Assembly (NCBI RefSeq): GCF_000016665.1
Contig: NC_009523.1
Span: forward strand, 4,525,501-4,589,500
Direction: 5' to 3'
DNA length: 64,000 nucleotides
Source of the DNA: Roseiflexus sp. RS-1
Lineage (GTDB): Bacteria > Chloroflexota > Chloroflexia > Chloroflexales > Roseiflexaceae
The notes below the pieces were generated by a model. It saw only the letters and a list, made by a program, of their open reading frames with translations, did not search any database and was not told where the DNA came from. How positions within the stretch are numbered: position 1 is the stretch's first letter; each line of letters begins with the position of its first letter. The translations under genes and the position numbers were made by a program. Shown in pieces: positions 1 through 7,584 of this stretch.

Positions 1-712
1 CGGTGACGTGGAAGAACTGCTGAATGCGGTTGGCGCCGTCGATTTCAGCGGCTTCGTACAGCGCCGTAGGCACGCCTTGAAGCGCCGAGAGATAGATCAG
101 CATGGTGCCGCCGAAGCCCCAGAGCGACATGAGCGTGAATGAAGGAATGACCCAGTTCGGGTCCTGCAACCAGCGCGGTCCGGTGATGCCCAGCGGGATC
201 AGACCATTGGGTCCGACCAGAGTGCGGATGATCAGGTTGATAGCGCCAAACTGCGGGTTGAGCAACCAGGAGAAGAGCAATGCAACGGCGACGCTGCCGC
301 CCAGGAGTGCGGGCAGGTAGTAGAGCGTGCGGAAGACGCCGAGCGCCGGGACACGTTGATTGAGCAGCACTGCCAGCATCAAGCCGAAGAAGATGCCCAG
401 CGGCACACTCAACAACGTGTAGTAACTGGTGACCTGGAGCGATTTCCAGTACACCCGATCATTGAACAGATTGATGTAATTGTCGAAGCCTACCCAGACC
501 GGCGGACTTGCCACATTGAACACCGTCATGCTGTAGTAGGCGGACATAACAATCGGGTAGAAGGTAAACGCCAGAAACCCGATGACCCATGGAGAAATGA
601 AGATCCAGAACCAGAGCGCTTCACGCCGCTCGATTTTTCCAGCCGGGATCAAGCCAAACAATGCTGGCTTTCGTTTGTGCCGGGCTGGAACTTGCGCCGT
701 TTGCACCGCCAT
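1..712 (-). CDS. Sugar ABC transporter permease, MalF/UgpA type (3' end beyond window)
   Basis: Reading the minus strand from an ATG at 712 gives about 237 residues before the window edge. The N-terminus is basic and cytoplasmic, followed by a membrane segment (FWIFISPWVIGFLAFTFYPIV) that is typical of MalF/UgpA-like permeases, and further hydrophobic helices. The visible part stops inside the cytoplasmic EAA loop (YEAAEIDGANRIQQFF), the contact site for the ATPase. The role is carbohydrate import across the cytoplasmic membrane with a binding protein, a second permease and an ATPase, none of which is in view. A GAGGGGG ribosome-binding site lies just upstream of the start. A LacI-family gene lies upstream on the same strand and could be its regulator, although a beta-propeller gene sits between them. 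The substrate cannot be read from the sequence. Confidence 0.9.
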   Translation of the reverse strand, partial: MAVQTAQVPARHKRKPALFGLIPAGKIERREALWFWIFISPWVIGFLAFTFYPIVMSAYYSMTVFNVASPPVWVGFDNYINLFNDRVYWKSLQVTSYYTLLSVPLGIFFGLMLAVLLNQRVPALGVFRTLYYLPALLGGSVAVALLFSWLLNPQFGAINLIIRTLVGPNGLIPLGITGPRWLQDPNWVIPSFTLMSLWGFGGTMLIYLSALQGVPTALYEAAEIDGANRIQQFFHVT

Positions 713-776
713 ACTGCACCCCCTCTGTTCTTGTGCACCATCACACCATTGTGTTTTGGGCGTTCCTGATGTCCGA

Positions 777-2045
777 TCAACTCAGCAGTTCGATGACTCT
801 GCCATCGGTGGTGCGCACATAGATCGCGCGCCCCGCAATGACCGGCGCCGTCGTCGCCAGTCGTGGCACCGGCTGCGACCAGACGCTGGCGCCGGTAGCG
901 ATGTCAATTGCCTCAACGGTTGCGCTGGCGCCCATGCCGTTGACAACAAAGACGTACTGCTGTGTCAGCGCAGGGAGAGAGACATAGTTGACATCCCGGA
1001 ACGACCATAACTCCCGTCCGTTGGAGCGATCCAGCGCAAACAGTTCATTCGTCGTTTTGACAAATACGATGTCGCCCTGTGCACCAGCCGGGATGAGCGC
1101 CTTGCCAGGAATATTCTTCTCCCAGCGTTTTGCGCCATCACCTGCATCGAGCGCAATCATGCTCTGACCACTGCTGATCAACACCATATCGCCCGTCGCC
1201 ACCGACGAGAAATAGACAGCGGAGTATGCCGGGTAAGACCAGATCAGAGCGCCAGTGTGTTGATCAATCGCGTAGAAATAGGAAAAATCGGAGACGAATA
1301 CGCGCCCGTCAGCTACGGCAGCCGATGAGGTGACGAAATCCTGCGCGCTGAACTCCCAGCGTACTTTGCCGGTTACCGCATCCAGCGCATAGAGTTCTTT
1401 GCCAGCGCCAACGTATACGACGCCATCGACGACGACCGGTGACGTCAGGTGTCCACCGAAATAATTATTGGTGGAAGAACTCAATCGTTTGGGGGTGAAT
1501 GTCCAGCGCTGCCGACCGCTGCTCAACTCCAGCGCTACCAGTTGCCCCTGATTTGCCTGTTCCGCGCGAAAGTACACCGTATCGCCAGCGACGGCGGGCG
1601 AGATATAGGCGCCTTTCTGCCGGTACGCCCAGCGTTGTCGCCCGGTGCGCAGATCGATGGCGCTCAGGGCGTCTTTCGTCTCCAGCAGTATCAAGCCACG
1701 GGCAATGACTGGCGGGGAGACTCCCTCTTCAAACGAGGCGGCGACGACCACTCGTTGCTGATCGAGCGGTGGCGCGATGGGTGTTTCAACGGCGCGGGTG
1801 CGTGCCGGGTTCAACCCTTCCATCGCCCAATCACCTGCTCCGTCAGGGGTGATGCGTGCAGGATTGGAGGGAGCGAAAGGATTATCAGGAACCACGGGGA
1901 CGTTCACATTCGATACGGCGGTTGGAGCATATGGCGTGGACGCAGGGGAAGGTTGCGACGGCGGGCGCAATGCCACATAGCCAATCGCTCCGAGGAGAGC
2001 GATAACGGCGACCATCCACACGCTGCGTTGCCCGGTGGCGCTCAT
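777..2045 (-). CDS. Membrane-anchored PQQ-type beta-propeller protein
   Basis: The 422-residue product has one N-terminal hydrophobic segment (about residues 9-26, VWMVAVIALLGAIGYVAL), a Pro/Ser/Thr-rich linker, and then about seven beta-propeller blades. Each blade carries a 'D..TG...W' motif, such as DLRTGRQRWAY, DAVTGKVRWEF, DQHTGALIWSY and DIATGASVWSQ. This is the PQQ-like repeat also found in BamB and in quinoprotein dehydrogenases. No catalytic dehydrogenase residues or heme motif are visible, so a structural or binding role outside the membrane is more likely than PQQ catalysis. The start at 2045 is preceded by GGAG at good spacing. It lies between the LacI gene and the ABC permease on the same strand, only 64 bp from the permease start, so it may be co-transcribed with the permease. 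Confidence 0.8.
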   Translation of the reverse strand: MSATGQRSVWMVAVIALLGAIGYVALRPPSQPSPASTPYAPTAVSNVNVPVVPDNPFAPSNPARITPDGAGDWAMEGLNPARTRAVETPIAPPLDQQRVVVAASFEEGVSPPVIARGLILLETKDALSAIDLRTGRQRWAYRQKGAYISPAVAGDTVYFRAEQANQGQLVALELSSGRQRWTFTPKRLSSSTNNYFGGHLTSPVVVDGVVYVGAGKELYALDAVTGKVRWEFSAQDFVTSSAAVADGRVFVSDFSYFYAIDQHTGALIWSYPAYSAVYFSSVATGDMVLISSGQSMIALDAGDGAKRWEKNIPGKALIPAGAQGDIVFVKTTNELFALDRSNGRELWSFRDVNYVSLPALTQQYVFVVNGMGASATVEAIDIATGASVWSQPVPRLATTAPVIAGRAIYVRTTDGRVIELLS

Positions 2046-2196
2046 GCCATGCTCCGTCGTGATAGCAGGCGGCGATCATCGAATGTGCGGAGAAGGGTGC
2101 AGGAACCGCGCATGTAGCGATGATGTACCGCGCTGTACGTCTACTCGCTCCTTGCGGCGCCGGTTCGGGCATTATAGAACCGGCAACCAGTACATG

Positions 2197-3204
2197 TCAA
2201 TCGTTTGGAACGCGCCCGGTTGATGAACGAACGATCAGTTCGGTCTTGACTGTCGTGCGCATGTGTTCCGGTTGTTCACCATCGATCAGACGGCAGACCA
2301 GATCGGCAGCCATTTCACCCATCGCGTGCAGCGGTTGTCGCATTGTTGTCAGGGGCGGACACGCCAGCGCCGCTTCGGGGGTGTCGTCGAACCCGATGAC
2401 CGACAGATCCGCCGGGATGCGTAATCCGTTGCGTGCGGCGACATGCAGCGTCCCGATTGCCATCAAATCATTGCAGGCAAAAATGGCTGTTGGGCGTGGA
2501 TCGAGCGCAAGCAATTGCTCCGCGCCTGCAATGCCGCTGGCAAAACTGAAATCGCCGCGCGCTGCCAGCGCCTGGTTGAACGGTATGCCATAGTCGCGTA
2601 ATGCTGCTGTGTAGCCATCGAGTCGGAGTTGCCCGACCGGTATATCGCTGCGTCCGGTAATGATGCCGATACGGCGATGCCCCAGGCTGATCAGATGTTC
2701 GGTTGCCAGATAGGCGCCGTGATAGTTATCCACCGTAATGCCGTAGACATCCATATCGTACTGCAGATCGACATGCACGATGGGGACGCGGCTCGGTGTC
2801 AGGCGGCTCAGACTCAGGCTGTTCGCCAGCGGCAGCACGATGATCAACCCATCGATGCGCCGACTCCGCTGCAATGTGTCGATGACATCGAATTGGGTGG
2901 CATCTTCGACAGTCGCCAGCAACATAAAACGACCGCGACGACGGAGCGCTTTCGCCACGCCATCGATAGTTTGTGCAAAAAAGGTGGATGTCACTGTATC
3001 GACAATAATGCCGACGATGTCGGTGCGGTTGCGGGAGAGGCTGACTGCCTGCGCATTGGGGTGGTAGTCGAGTTCGGCGATCACCCGCAGGACGTGTTCG
3101 CGTGTTGCCTCCGCCACGTCGGGGCTGTTGTTGATCACGCGCGAGACGGTTTGATACGACACGCCAGCACGTAATGCCACTTCGCGGATGGTGCTTCGCC
3201 GCAT
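2197..3204 (-). CDS. LacI-family transcriptional regulator
   Basis: The 335-residue protein has the classic LacI/GalR layout. Residues 4-23 form the helix-turn-helix (TIREVALRAGVSYQTVSRVI), followed by the hinge helix region (YHPNAQAVSLSRNRTD) and a periplasmic-binding-protein-like effector domain from about residue 62 to the end. The length is normal for the family. It probably represses or activates a sugar-uptake operon, and the ABC permease downstream is the nearest candidate target. A strong sigma-70-like promoter and an inverted repeat lie directly upstream, suggesting autoregulation. The effector is unknown. The call is firm for the family and inferential for the target. Confidence 0.93.
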   Translation of the reverse strand: MRRSTIREVALRAGVSYQTVSRVINNSPDVAEATREHVLRVIAELDYHPNAQAVSLSRNRTDIVGIIVDTVTSTFFAQTIDGVAKALRRRGRFMLLATVEDATQFDVIDTLQRSRRIDGLIIVLPLANSLSLSRLTPSRVPIVHVDLQYDMDVYGITVDNYHGAYLATEHLISLGHRRIGIITGRSDIPVGQLRLDGYTAALRDYGIPFNQALAARGDFSFASGIAGAEQLLALDPRPTAIFACNDLMAIGTLHVAARNGLRIPADLSVIGFDDTPEAALACPPLTTMRQPLHAMGEMAADLVCRLIDGEQPEHMRTTVKTELIVRSSTGRVPND

Positions 3205-3240
3205 AATCTCACCCTGCGCACGGAACGTTTCAGTATGCTT

Positions 3241-3254
3241 TGTGATCGGTCACA
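3241..3254. promoter_or_regulatory. Candidate operator overlapping the LacI-gene promoter
   Basis: TGTGATCGGTCACA has TGTGA/TCACA arms around a 4-bp centre. It lies immediately downstream of the -10 box, where a bound repressor would block initiation. An operator for the adjacent LacI-family protein is the simplest reading; a CRP-like site would look similar. Confidence 0.45.
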
Positions 3255-3281
3255 CTATACCATAATGTACGTCATTGTCAA
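3254..3281 (-). promoter_or_regulatory. Sigma-70-like promoter of the LacI-family gene
   Basis: On the minus strand, TTGACA (3281-3276) and TATAGT (3259-3254) are separated by 16 bp, a near-consensus promoter ending about 50 bp upstream of the LacI start codon. The -35 box overlaps the last codons of the upstream alkyltransferase-like gene. Confidence 0.7.
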
Positions 3282-3592
3282 GAGAGTTTTCCGTCCCACA
3301 GGTACCTGTGCAGATCGACGTAGCCGTGTTCGTTGAACACAACTCCTTCGGCTTCCAGGAGCGCCCGTTGCAGGTCGGCGTAATACTCGTTGCTGATCCG
3401 TCCTGCTGCGTTGATCACGCGCCACCAGGGTACGTGGCGCGCCTGCGCCGGACCAAGCGCGTGCAACGCCCATCCGACGCCACGTGCGCCGCGCGGCACT
3501 GCGGTCATTGCCGCAATGCGCCCATATGTCGAAACCCGACCCGGCGGAATACGGCAGACGATTGCGTAGACATCATCGTAATAACCGGCCAT
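3278..3592 (-). CDS. Alkyltransferase-like protein (MGMT fold without the acceptor cysteine)
   Basis: The 104-residue protein matches the C-terminal DNA-binding half of O6-alkylguanine-DNA alkyltransferases: IPPGRVSTYGRIAAM (helix-turn-helix with the Tyr at 23), an ARGVGWAL segment supplying the Arg finger, and then residues 55-58 reading PWWR where true alkyltransferases have PCHR. Because the cysteine is replaced by Trp56, the protein cannot accept an alkyl group. Members of this ATL group bind O6-alkylguanine lesions and hand them to nucleotide excision repair. The ORF ends next to the promoter of the LacI gene. The size is normal for stand-alone ATL proteins. mfd, a transcription-coupled repair gene, is also in this window but is not adjacent. 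Confidence 0.88.
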   Translation of the reverse strand: MAGYYDDVYAIVCRIPPGRVSTYGRIAAMTAVPRGARGVGWALHALGPAQARHVPWWRVINAAGRISNEYYADLQRALLEAEGVVFNEHGYVDLHRYLWDGKLS

Positions 3593-3613
3593 GCATCGCC
3601 TCTCTTCGCCTGG

Positions 3614-5611
3614 TTATGGGGTAAACGTGTCGTCGTAGCGCTCGAAGGTGCCATCATCGTACAGAACATAGATTGTTTTCCCGCGCCCCAGTCCTTCACT
3701 GCTGTAGATCATCACTCCTCCGGTGAACGGTTGATACGCCCCCTCGATTGTCGCGCTCTGCGGGCGGAGCGCAAAGCCGAGGTTCTGGCGCACGCCCGGA
3801 TTGGTCGCCCAGACGGTTCCAAAAATGTCCACCGGTGTTTGCAACCCCGCCGGAGGTGTGGGAGTCGCCGGTGTGTCGGGCGGCGGCGGCGCCGGGTACG
3901 GGAAGCGTTGCCACTCGCCGCGGGTGAAGCCGATCAGCACATAAATGTCGCCAATTGGGAGGAACGAGATCATGCTGCCGCTCTCGAAGCGTTGCTCGAT
4001 CAATGTGTTGCTGCCGCCGCGCTCGATGTCGGTCGGGCAACCGAGACGGCGCGCTACAGTTGGGTTCTTGTTCCACACCTCGCCGAACCCGCGGATGGGC
4101 GCAATCGGGCAGGGAGTTGGCGTGAGTGTCGCAGTTGGCGTGGCAGTATTCGTTGCCGTCGGTGTCGATGACGGCGTTGGCGTGATCGATGGCGATGGCG
4201 ATGGTGTCGCAGTCGGCGTCTCAGTCGGCGCTGAAGTGGGTGTTGCGGATGGTGTGTTCGTCGGGCGCGGCGTTGGCGTCGGCGGAACCGGTGTGGCGGT
4301 GGCGGTGGGCGATGGCGTCGCGGTTGGCGTTTCGGTCGGCGCCGGTGTCGGGCTTGGAAGCGCGGTTGGCGTTGGTGTTGCTGTCGGTGTTGTGGTGAAC
4401 GTTGGCGTTGGCGTGGCTGTGTCGATCACCAGCAACGCTGTGGACGTCGGCGTCGGAGCGAACAGCAATCTCCCCGCCAGGACCGCTCCGCCGCCGCCAA
4501 GGATCAATGCACCGAGCGCCAGGAGTGCGATCAATGCGGGATGCAGTGGACGACGCGGTGGAACAGCAGCGCCGGTCGTTGGTGGTGGCGGCGGCAGTGG
4601 CGCTTCGTGCCGTGCCGAAGGCGGGCGCACGTCGCCGATGCCGGTAGGTGCATCAGCAGCGACACGCACCATGTCCGGCGCCGGTCGTGGTGTGCTGGCA
4701 ATCGGGCGCAGCGGCGCTTCCATCCGGGCTGCCGAGCGCAGTGCACGGACGAATTCCCCGGCGGTGCGGTAGCGATCCGCCGGTCGGCGCGCCAGCGCCA
4801 GGCGGATGGCAGCGCCGATCGGTTGCGGAATGGTTGGGTCGAGCGCCGACGGATCAACGATGGCGCCTTCGAGATGCCCAAGCAGCACTTCCTGGGTCGT
4901 TCCCTCGAATGGACTGCGCCCGGTGAGGCAGCGAAATGTCAGCACTCCCAGCGCGTACACATCAGCGCGCCCGTCAATGCGCACATCGCCGCGGATCTGT
5001 TCCGGCGCCATGTACTCCGGCGTCCCGATCAGGACGCCGGTGGTAGTCGTCCCCGGCGCATCCAGCGCCTTTGCAATCCCGAAGTCGGTCAGGATCGCCC
5101 GCATGGTCGGAACGGTCAGTCGCACCTGTTCCAGCAGATCGGGATTGCTCCGGTTCCACAGCGTTCCCAGCCCCTCCAGAATGATGTTCGCCGGTTTGAT
5201 ATCGCGGTGGATGACGCCATTCGCGTGCGCATAGTCGAGTGCTGCGGCAAGCTGATCGAGCAGCGCTATCGTTTCATCGATGGTCAGACGCTGACGCACG
5301 CGCAGCACATCGGCGAGCGAAGGACCGTCGAGCAGGCGCATCGCAATGAACGCTGTCCCATCAGTCTCGCCAATGTCGTAGATCGGTACAATGCCGGGAT
5401 GGTCGAGACGCGCTGCAAGCACCGCTTCGCGCCGGAAGCGTTCGACCAGGGTGGCGTCGCTGAGAAACTGCGGATAGAGCACTTTGAGCGCCACATCGCG
5501 TTGCAGCACCGTATCACGCGCGCGGTAGACTGCGGCCATCCCGCCCTGACCGAGCAACGCAAGAACGTGGTAGCGACCGATCGTCTGCCCCACCATGTCT
5601 TCGAGGCGCAT
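3614..5611 (-). CDS. Transmembrane Ser/Thr protein kinase with LGFP-like C-terminal repeats
   Basis: The 665-residue Hanks-type kinase begins at ATG 5611, where GGAG sits 5-8 bp upstream; an earlier in-frame start lies inside the preceding gene and is less likely. Residues 14-280 form the kinase domain, with a glycine loop ([10 protein letters not shown]), catalytic Lys43, HRDIKPAN at 135-142 and DFG at 176-178. There are 39 residues between the two catalytic Asp residues, about 20 more than usual. A hydrophobic segment near residue 375 ([20 protein letters not shown]) is followed by a Pro/Thr-rich stalk. Two repeats then start [19 protein letters not shown] and [17 protein letters not shown]; they resemble LGFP cell-wall-binding repeats. 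It probably senses an extracellular or wall signal. The preceding gene ends at 5622, 10 bp upstream. Confidence 0.88.
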   Translation of the reverse strand: MRLEDMVGQTIGRYHVLALLGQGGMAAVYRARDTVLQRDVALKVLYPQFLSDATLVERFRREAVLAARLDHPGIVPIYDIGETDGTAFIAMRLLDGPSLADVLRVRQRLTIDETIALLDQLAAALDYAHANGVIHRDIKPANIILEGLGTLWNRSNPDLLEQVRLTVPTMRAILTDFGIAKALDAPGTTTTGVLIGTPEYMAPEQIRGDVRIDGRADVYALGVLTFRCLTGRSPFEGTTQEVLLGHLEGAIVDPSALDPTIPQPIGAAIRLALARRPADRYRTAGEFVRALRSAARMEAPLRPIASTPRPAPDMVRVAADAPTGIGDVRPPSARHEAPLPPPPPTTGAAVPPRRPLHPALIALLALGALILGGGGAVLAGRLLFAPTPTSTALLVIDTATPTPTFTTTPTATPTPTALPSPTPAPTETPTATPSPTATATPVPPTPTPRPTNTPSATPTSAPTETPTATPSPSPSITPTPSSTPTATNTATPTATLTPTPCPIAPIRGFGEVWNKNPTVARRLGCPTDIERGGSNTLIEQRFESGSMISFLPIGDIYVLIGFTRGEWQRFPYPAPPPPDTPATPTPPAGLQTPVDIFGTVWATNPGVRQNLGFALRPQSATIEGAYQPFTGGVMIYSSEGLGRGKTIYVLYDDGTFERYDDTFTP

Positions 5612-5621
5612 AGATCTCCTG

Positions 5622-7532
5622 TCAACCAACAAGAAAACCATTGACAAAGAGCGCCGTCGTCCACCCCAGCAGGACGAGCGCCGCCGGTATCGTCGCCAGC
5701 AGCGCCGGGCGCCGTTCGATGAGCAGCGCCATCATCAGAAACGCCGGGAGCGCCAGCAGCACGTAGCGCGGGAGTGAATGCGATACATTCGTCAGATAGG
5801 CGGGCAAAAGCATCATCACTGCTGTCAGACTGTATGCCAGCGGCAGACGGCGCAGCGCGACTGCGGCGAGTCCGGCGAACGACAGCCAGACCGCCAGTTG
5901 AAAGGCGCGTGTGGGCCAGTGACCGCTCCAGTGTGTCGAGCCGGTTGCAATCGTGTCGATCATTATGAACAATTGTACCCACGGCGGACTCAATTGCTGA
6001 TCCCAGATGTCGCGTTGAGTTTGCAGGAAAATCAGTGGTGATCCGAACTGTTGCCACTGATATGCCATGAACAGACCGATCCCCAGCGCCGGAAGCAGTG
6101 GCGCCAGATACGCCCGTGTCAGCGGCAGCAGTCGCCACCCGGCATGCTCCAGCACCGCCAGCGCCAGAACCGGTGCGATCAGTACGCCCGGCAGACGGGT
6201 CAGACTCAGGAAGAAACCGGCGATACCCGCCAGCATCCAGCGCTGGCGACGCAATCCCCACAATGCAAGCGCCAGCAATGCCAGCGCCACCGACTCGGCG
6301 TACACTGCTCCCAGAAAGAAAGACGTGGGAAAGCACAACAGCGTTGCAACTGCACGATAGGCGACCTGCGCTCCAAAATCGCGTGCAACCACGTCGGCAA
6401 ACAGCAGAACGGCAGCGATCAGCGCGCAGTGCGCAACGATCATCCCTGCAAGAACGGCATCTCCTCCGGTTAATGGCAGAAGAGCACGGATGAGTAGGGG
6501 ATAGAACGGCAGAAATGCCATATTTGCGTGCTCTTCTGGCGGATGCTGATACCCAGGCGTAACGATGCTCAGGTACAGCCGCGAGTCCCAGTGCGACCAG
6601 GTGGTGCTGACGACCTGCATGAAGGTTACAGGTGCGCGAACCTTGCCATCGGTTGAACTGACGATATGTTGCGCCAGCGGGAACAGCCGCTCGCTCGTAT
6701 GCAGGGCGGCCCATGCGACGATCCAGAGTGCCACACGCCATACCCCGACCAGCAGCGCCGCTGCGAGCAGCGTCCGGCGCACCAGCCAGGATGGCGGACG
6801 AACCACAAGTGCACCAAATGCCGTCATTGTCATTCCGGCGAGAAGCCAGAGTTCCAGCGATTCGTTCTGACTGCGCAACAGCCAGGCAATGCCGCCAGTC
6901 AGAATGGATACAGGCGCCAGAAGTGCGACACTCCAGGCTTTTCTATCGCTGAGCAGGGCAATCGTCATCCAGCCGCTGCCGAACGCAACGACCGCCACGA
7001 TCAGCGTCAGCATGGAGGGGAGCGTCCATCCGGTCGAGCGGATCTCCAGATCATCGAACAGCACTCCCAAACGCCGGGTATCCCCAGGCGGTTGTATCGT
7101 CGTGCTCCTCACGATTACCGCCAGCGCTCCACGCGCATCAGTGGGCGCGAGGAAGCGATAGACACGCATCACACCGACTTCGCCAATCGCGATATCTTCT
7201 CCGCCAACTATGATCGTCGTGGGAAGCGGGTCGCGGACCCCTGGACCACCCATGCGCACACGAACCTCATATGAACCAATACCGATCATGGGTTCAAGGA
7301 TCAGTGACTCCCCCTGCGAGTAGGCATACGACATCGACGCGCTCCGTTCGGCGTCGAAGAGACGCGAGATCGGCGCCGGTTGACTCCCGACATCGTATGC
7401 AACACGCATGGGAACTGTATGGATCAGGATTATGATCGCCAGCGTTGCAATCGCGACGACCAGCGATCCTCTGGTGAAGACCGTGTTCTGGCTGCGTTGT
7501 TGATCCAGCACCGCAGGAGCGATTGTTTGCAT
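5622..7532 (-). CDS. Polytopic membrane mannosyltransferase-like protein (PIG-V type)
   Basis: The 636-residue protein starts best at ATG 7532, because the longer reading frame runs back into the divergent PBP gene. It has a first membrane helix near residue 25, then an extracytoplasmic beta-rich region, and many more helices. The segment [15 protein letters not shown], followed by [21 protein letters not shown], is the signature of PIG-V-like GT-C mannosyltransferases, which use polyprenyl-phosphate sugars outside the membrane; the Asp in WDSRLY is the expected catalytic or ligand residue. The substrate is unknown; a glycolipid or glycoprotein is plausible. It is likely co-transcribed with the downstream kinase gene, since only 10 bp separate them. 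A general glycosyltransferase family 39-like membrane protein is the alternative. Confidence 0.75.
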   Translation of the reverse strand: MQTIAPAVLDQQRSQNTVFTRGSLVVAIATLAIIILIHTVPMRVAYDVGSQPAPISRLFDAERSASMSYAYSQGESLILEPMIGIGSYEVRVRMGGPGVRDPLPTTIIVGGEDIAIGEVGVMRVYRFLAPTDARGALAVIVRSTTIQPPGDTRRLGVLFDDLEIRSTGWTLPSMLTLIVAVVAFGSGWMTIALLSDRKAWSVALLAPVSILTGGIAWLLRSQNESLELWLLAGMTMTAFGALVVRPPSWLVRRTLLAAALLVGVWRVALWIVAWAALHTSERLFPLAQHIVSSTDGKVRAPVTFMQVVSTTWSHWDSRLYLSIVTPGYQHPPEEHANMAFLPFYPLLIRALLPLTGGDAVLAGMIVAHCALIAAVLLFADVVARDFGAQVAYRAVATLLCFPTSFFLGAVYAESVALALLALALWGLRRQRWMLAGIAGFFLSLTRLPGVLIAPVLALAVLEHAGWRLLPLTRAYLAPLLPALGIGLFMAYQWQQFGSPLIFLQTQRDIWDQQLSPPWVQLFIMIDTIATGSTHWSGHWPTRAFQLAVWLSFAGLAAVALRRLPLAYSLTAVMMLLPAYLTNVSHSLPRYVLLALPAFLMMALLIERRPALLATIPAALVLLGWTTALFVNGFLVG

Positions 7533-7572
7533 AGGCCCGATTATAGCATCTGAGCCGATGGGCGCAATGTGG

Positions 7573-7578
7573 TACAAT
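7573..7578 (+). promoter_or_regulatory. -10 box seven bases before the PBP start codon (possible leaderless promoter)
   Basis: TACAAT at 7573-7578 is followed by six bases and then ATG at 7585. If it is used, transcription would start at or next to the A of the ATG, giving a leaderless mRNA. No Shine-Dalgarno sequence precedes the ATG, and no clear -35 box is visible. Confidence 0.4.
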
Positions 7579-7584
7579 CGGGGT

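Noticed and set aside
3278-3592. Active O6-methylguanine-DNA methyltransferase
   Set aside because: The acceptor cysteine in the PCHR position is Trp (PWWR), so it belongs to the non-catalytic ATL group.
3945-4772. Val/Gly-rich plus-strand frame opposite the first kinase's stalk
   Set aside because: As for the other kinase, it is the complement of a Pro/Thr-rich low-complexity stretch.
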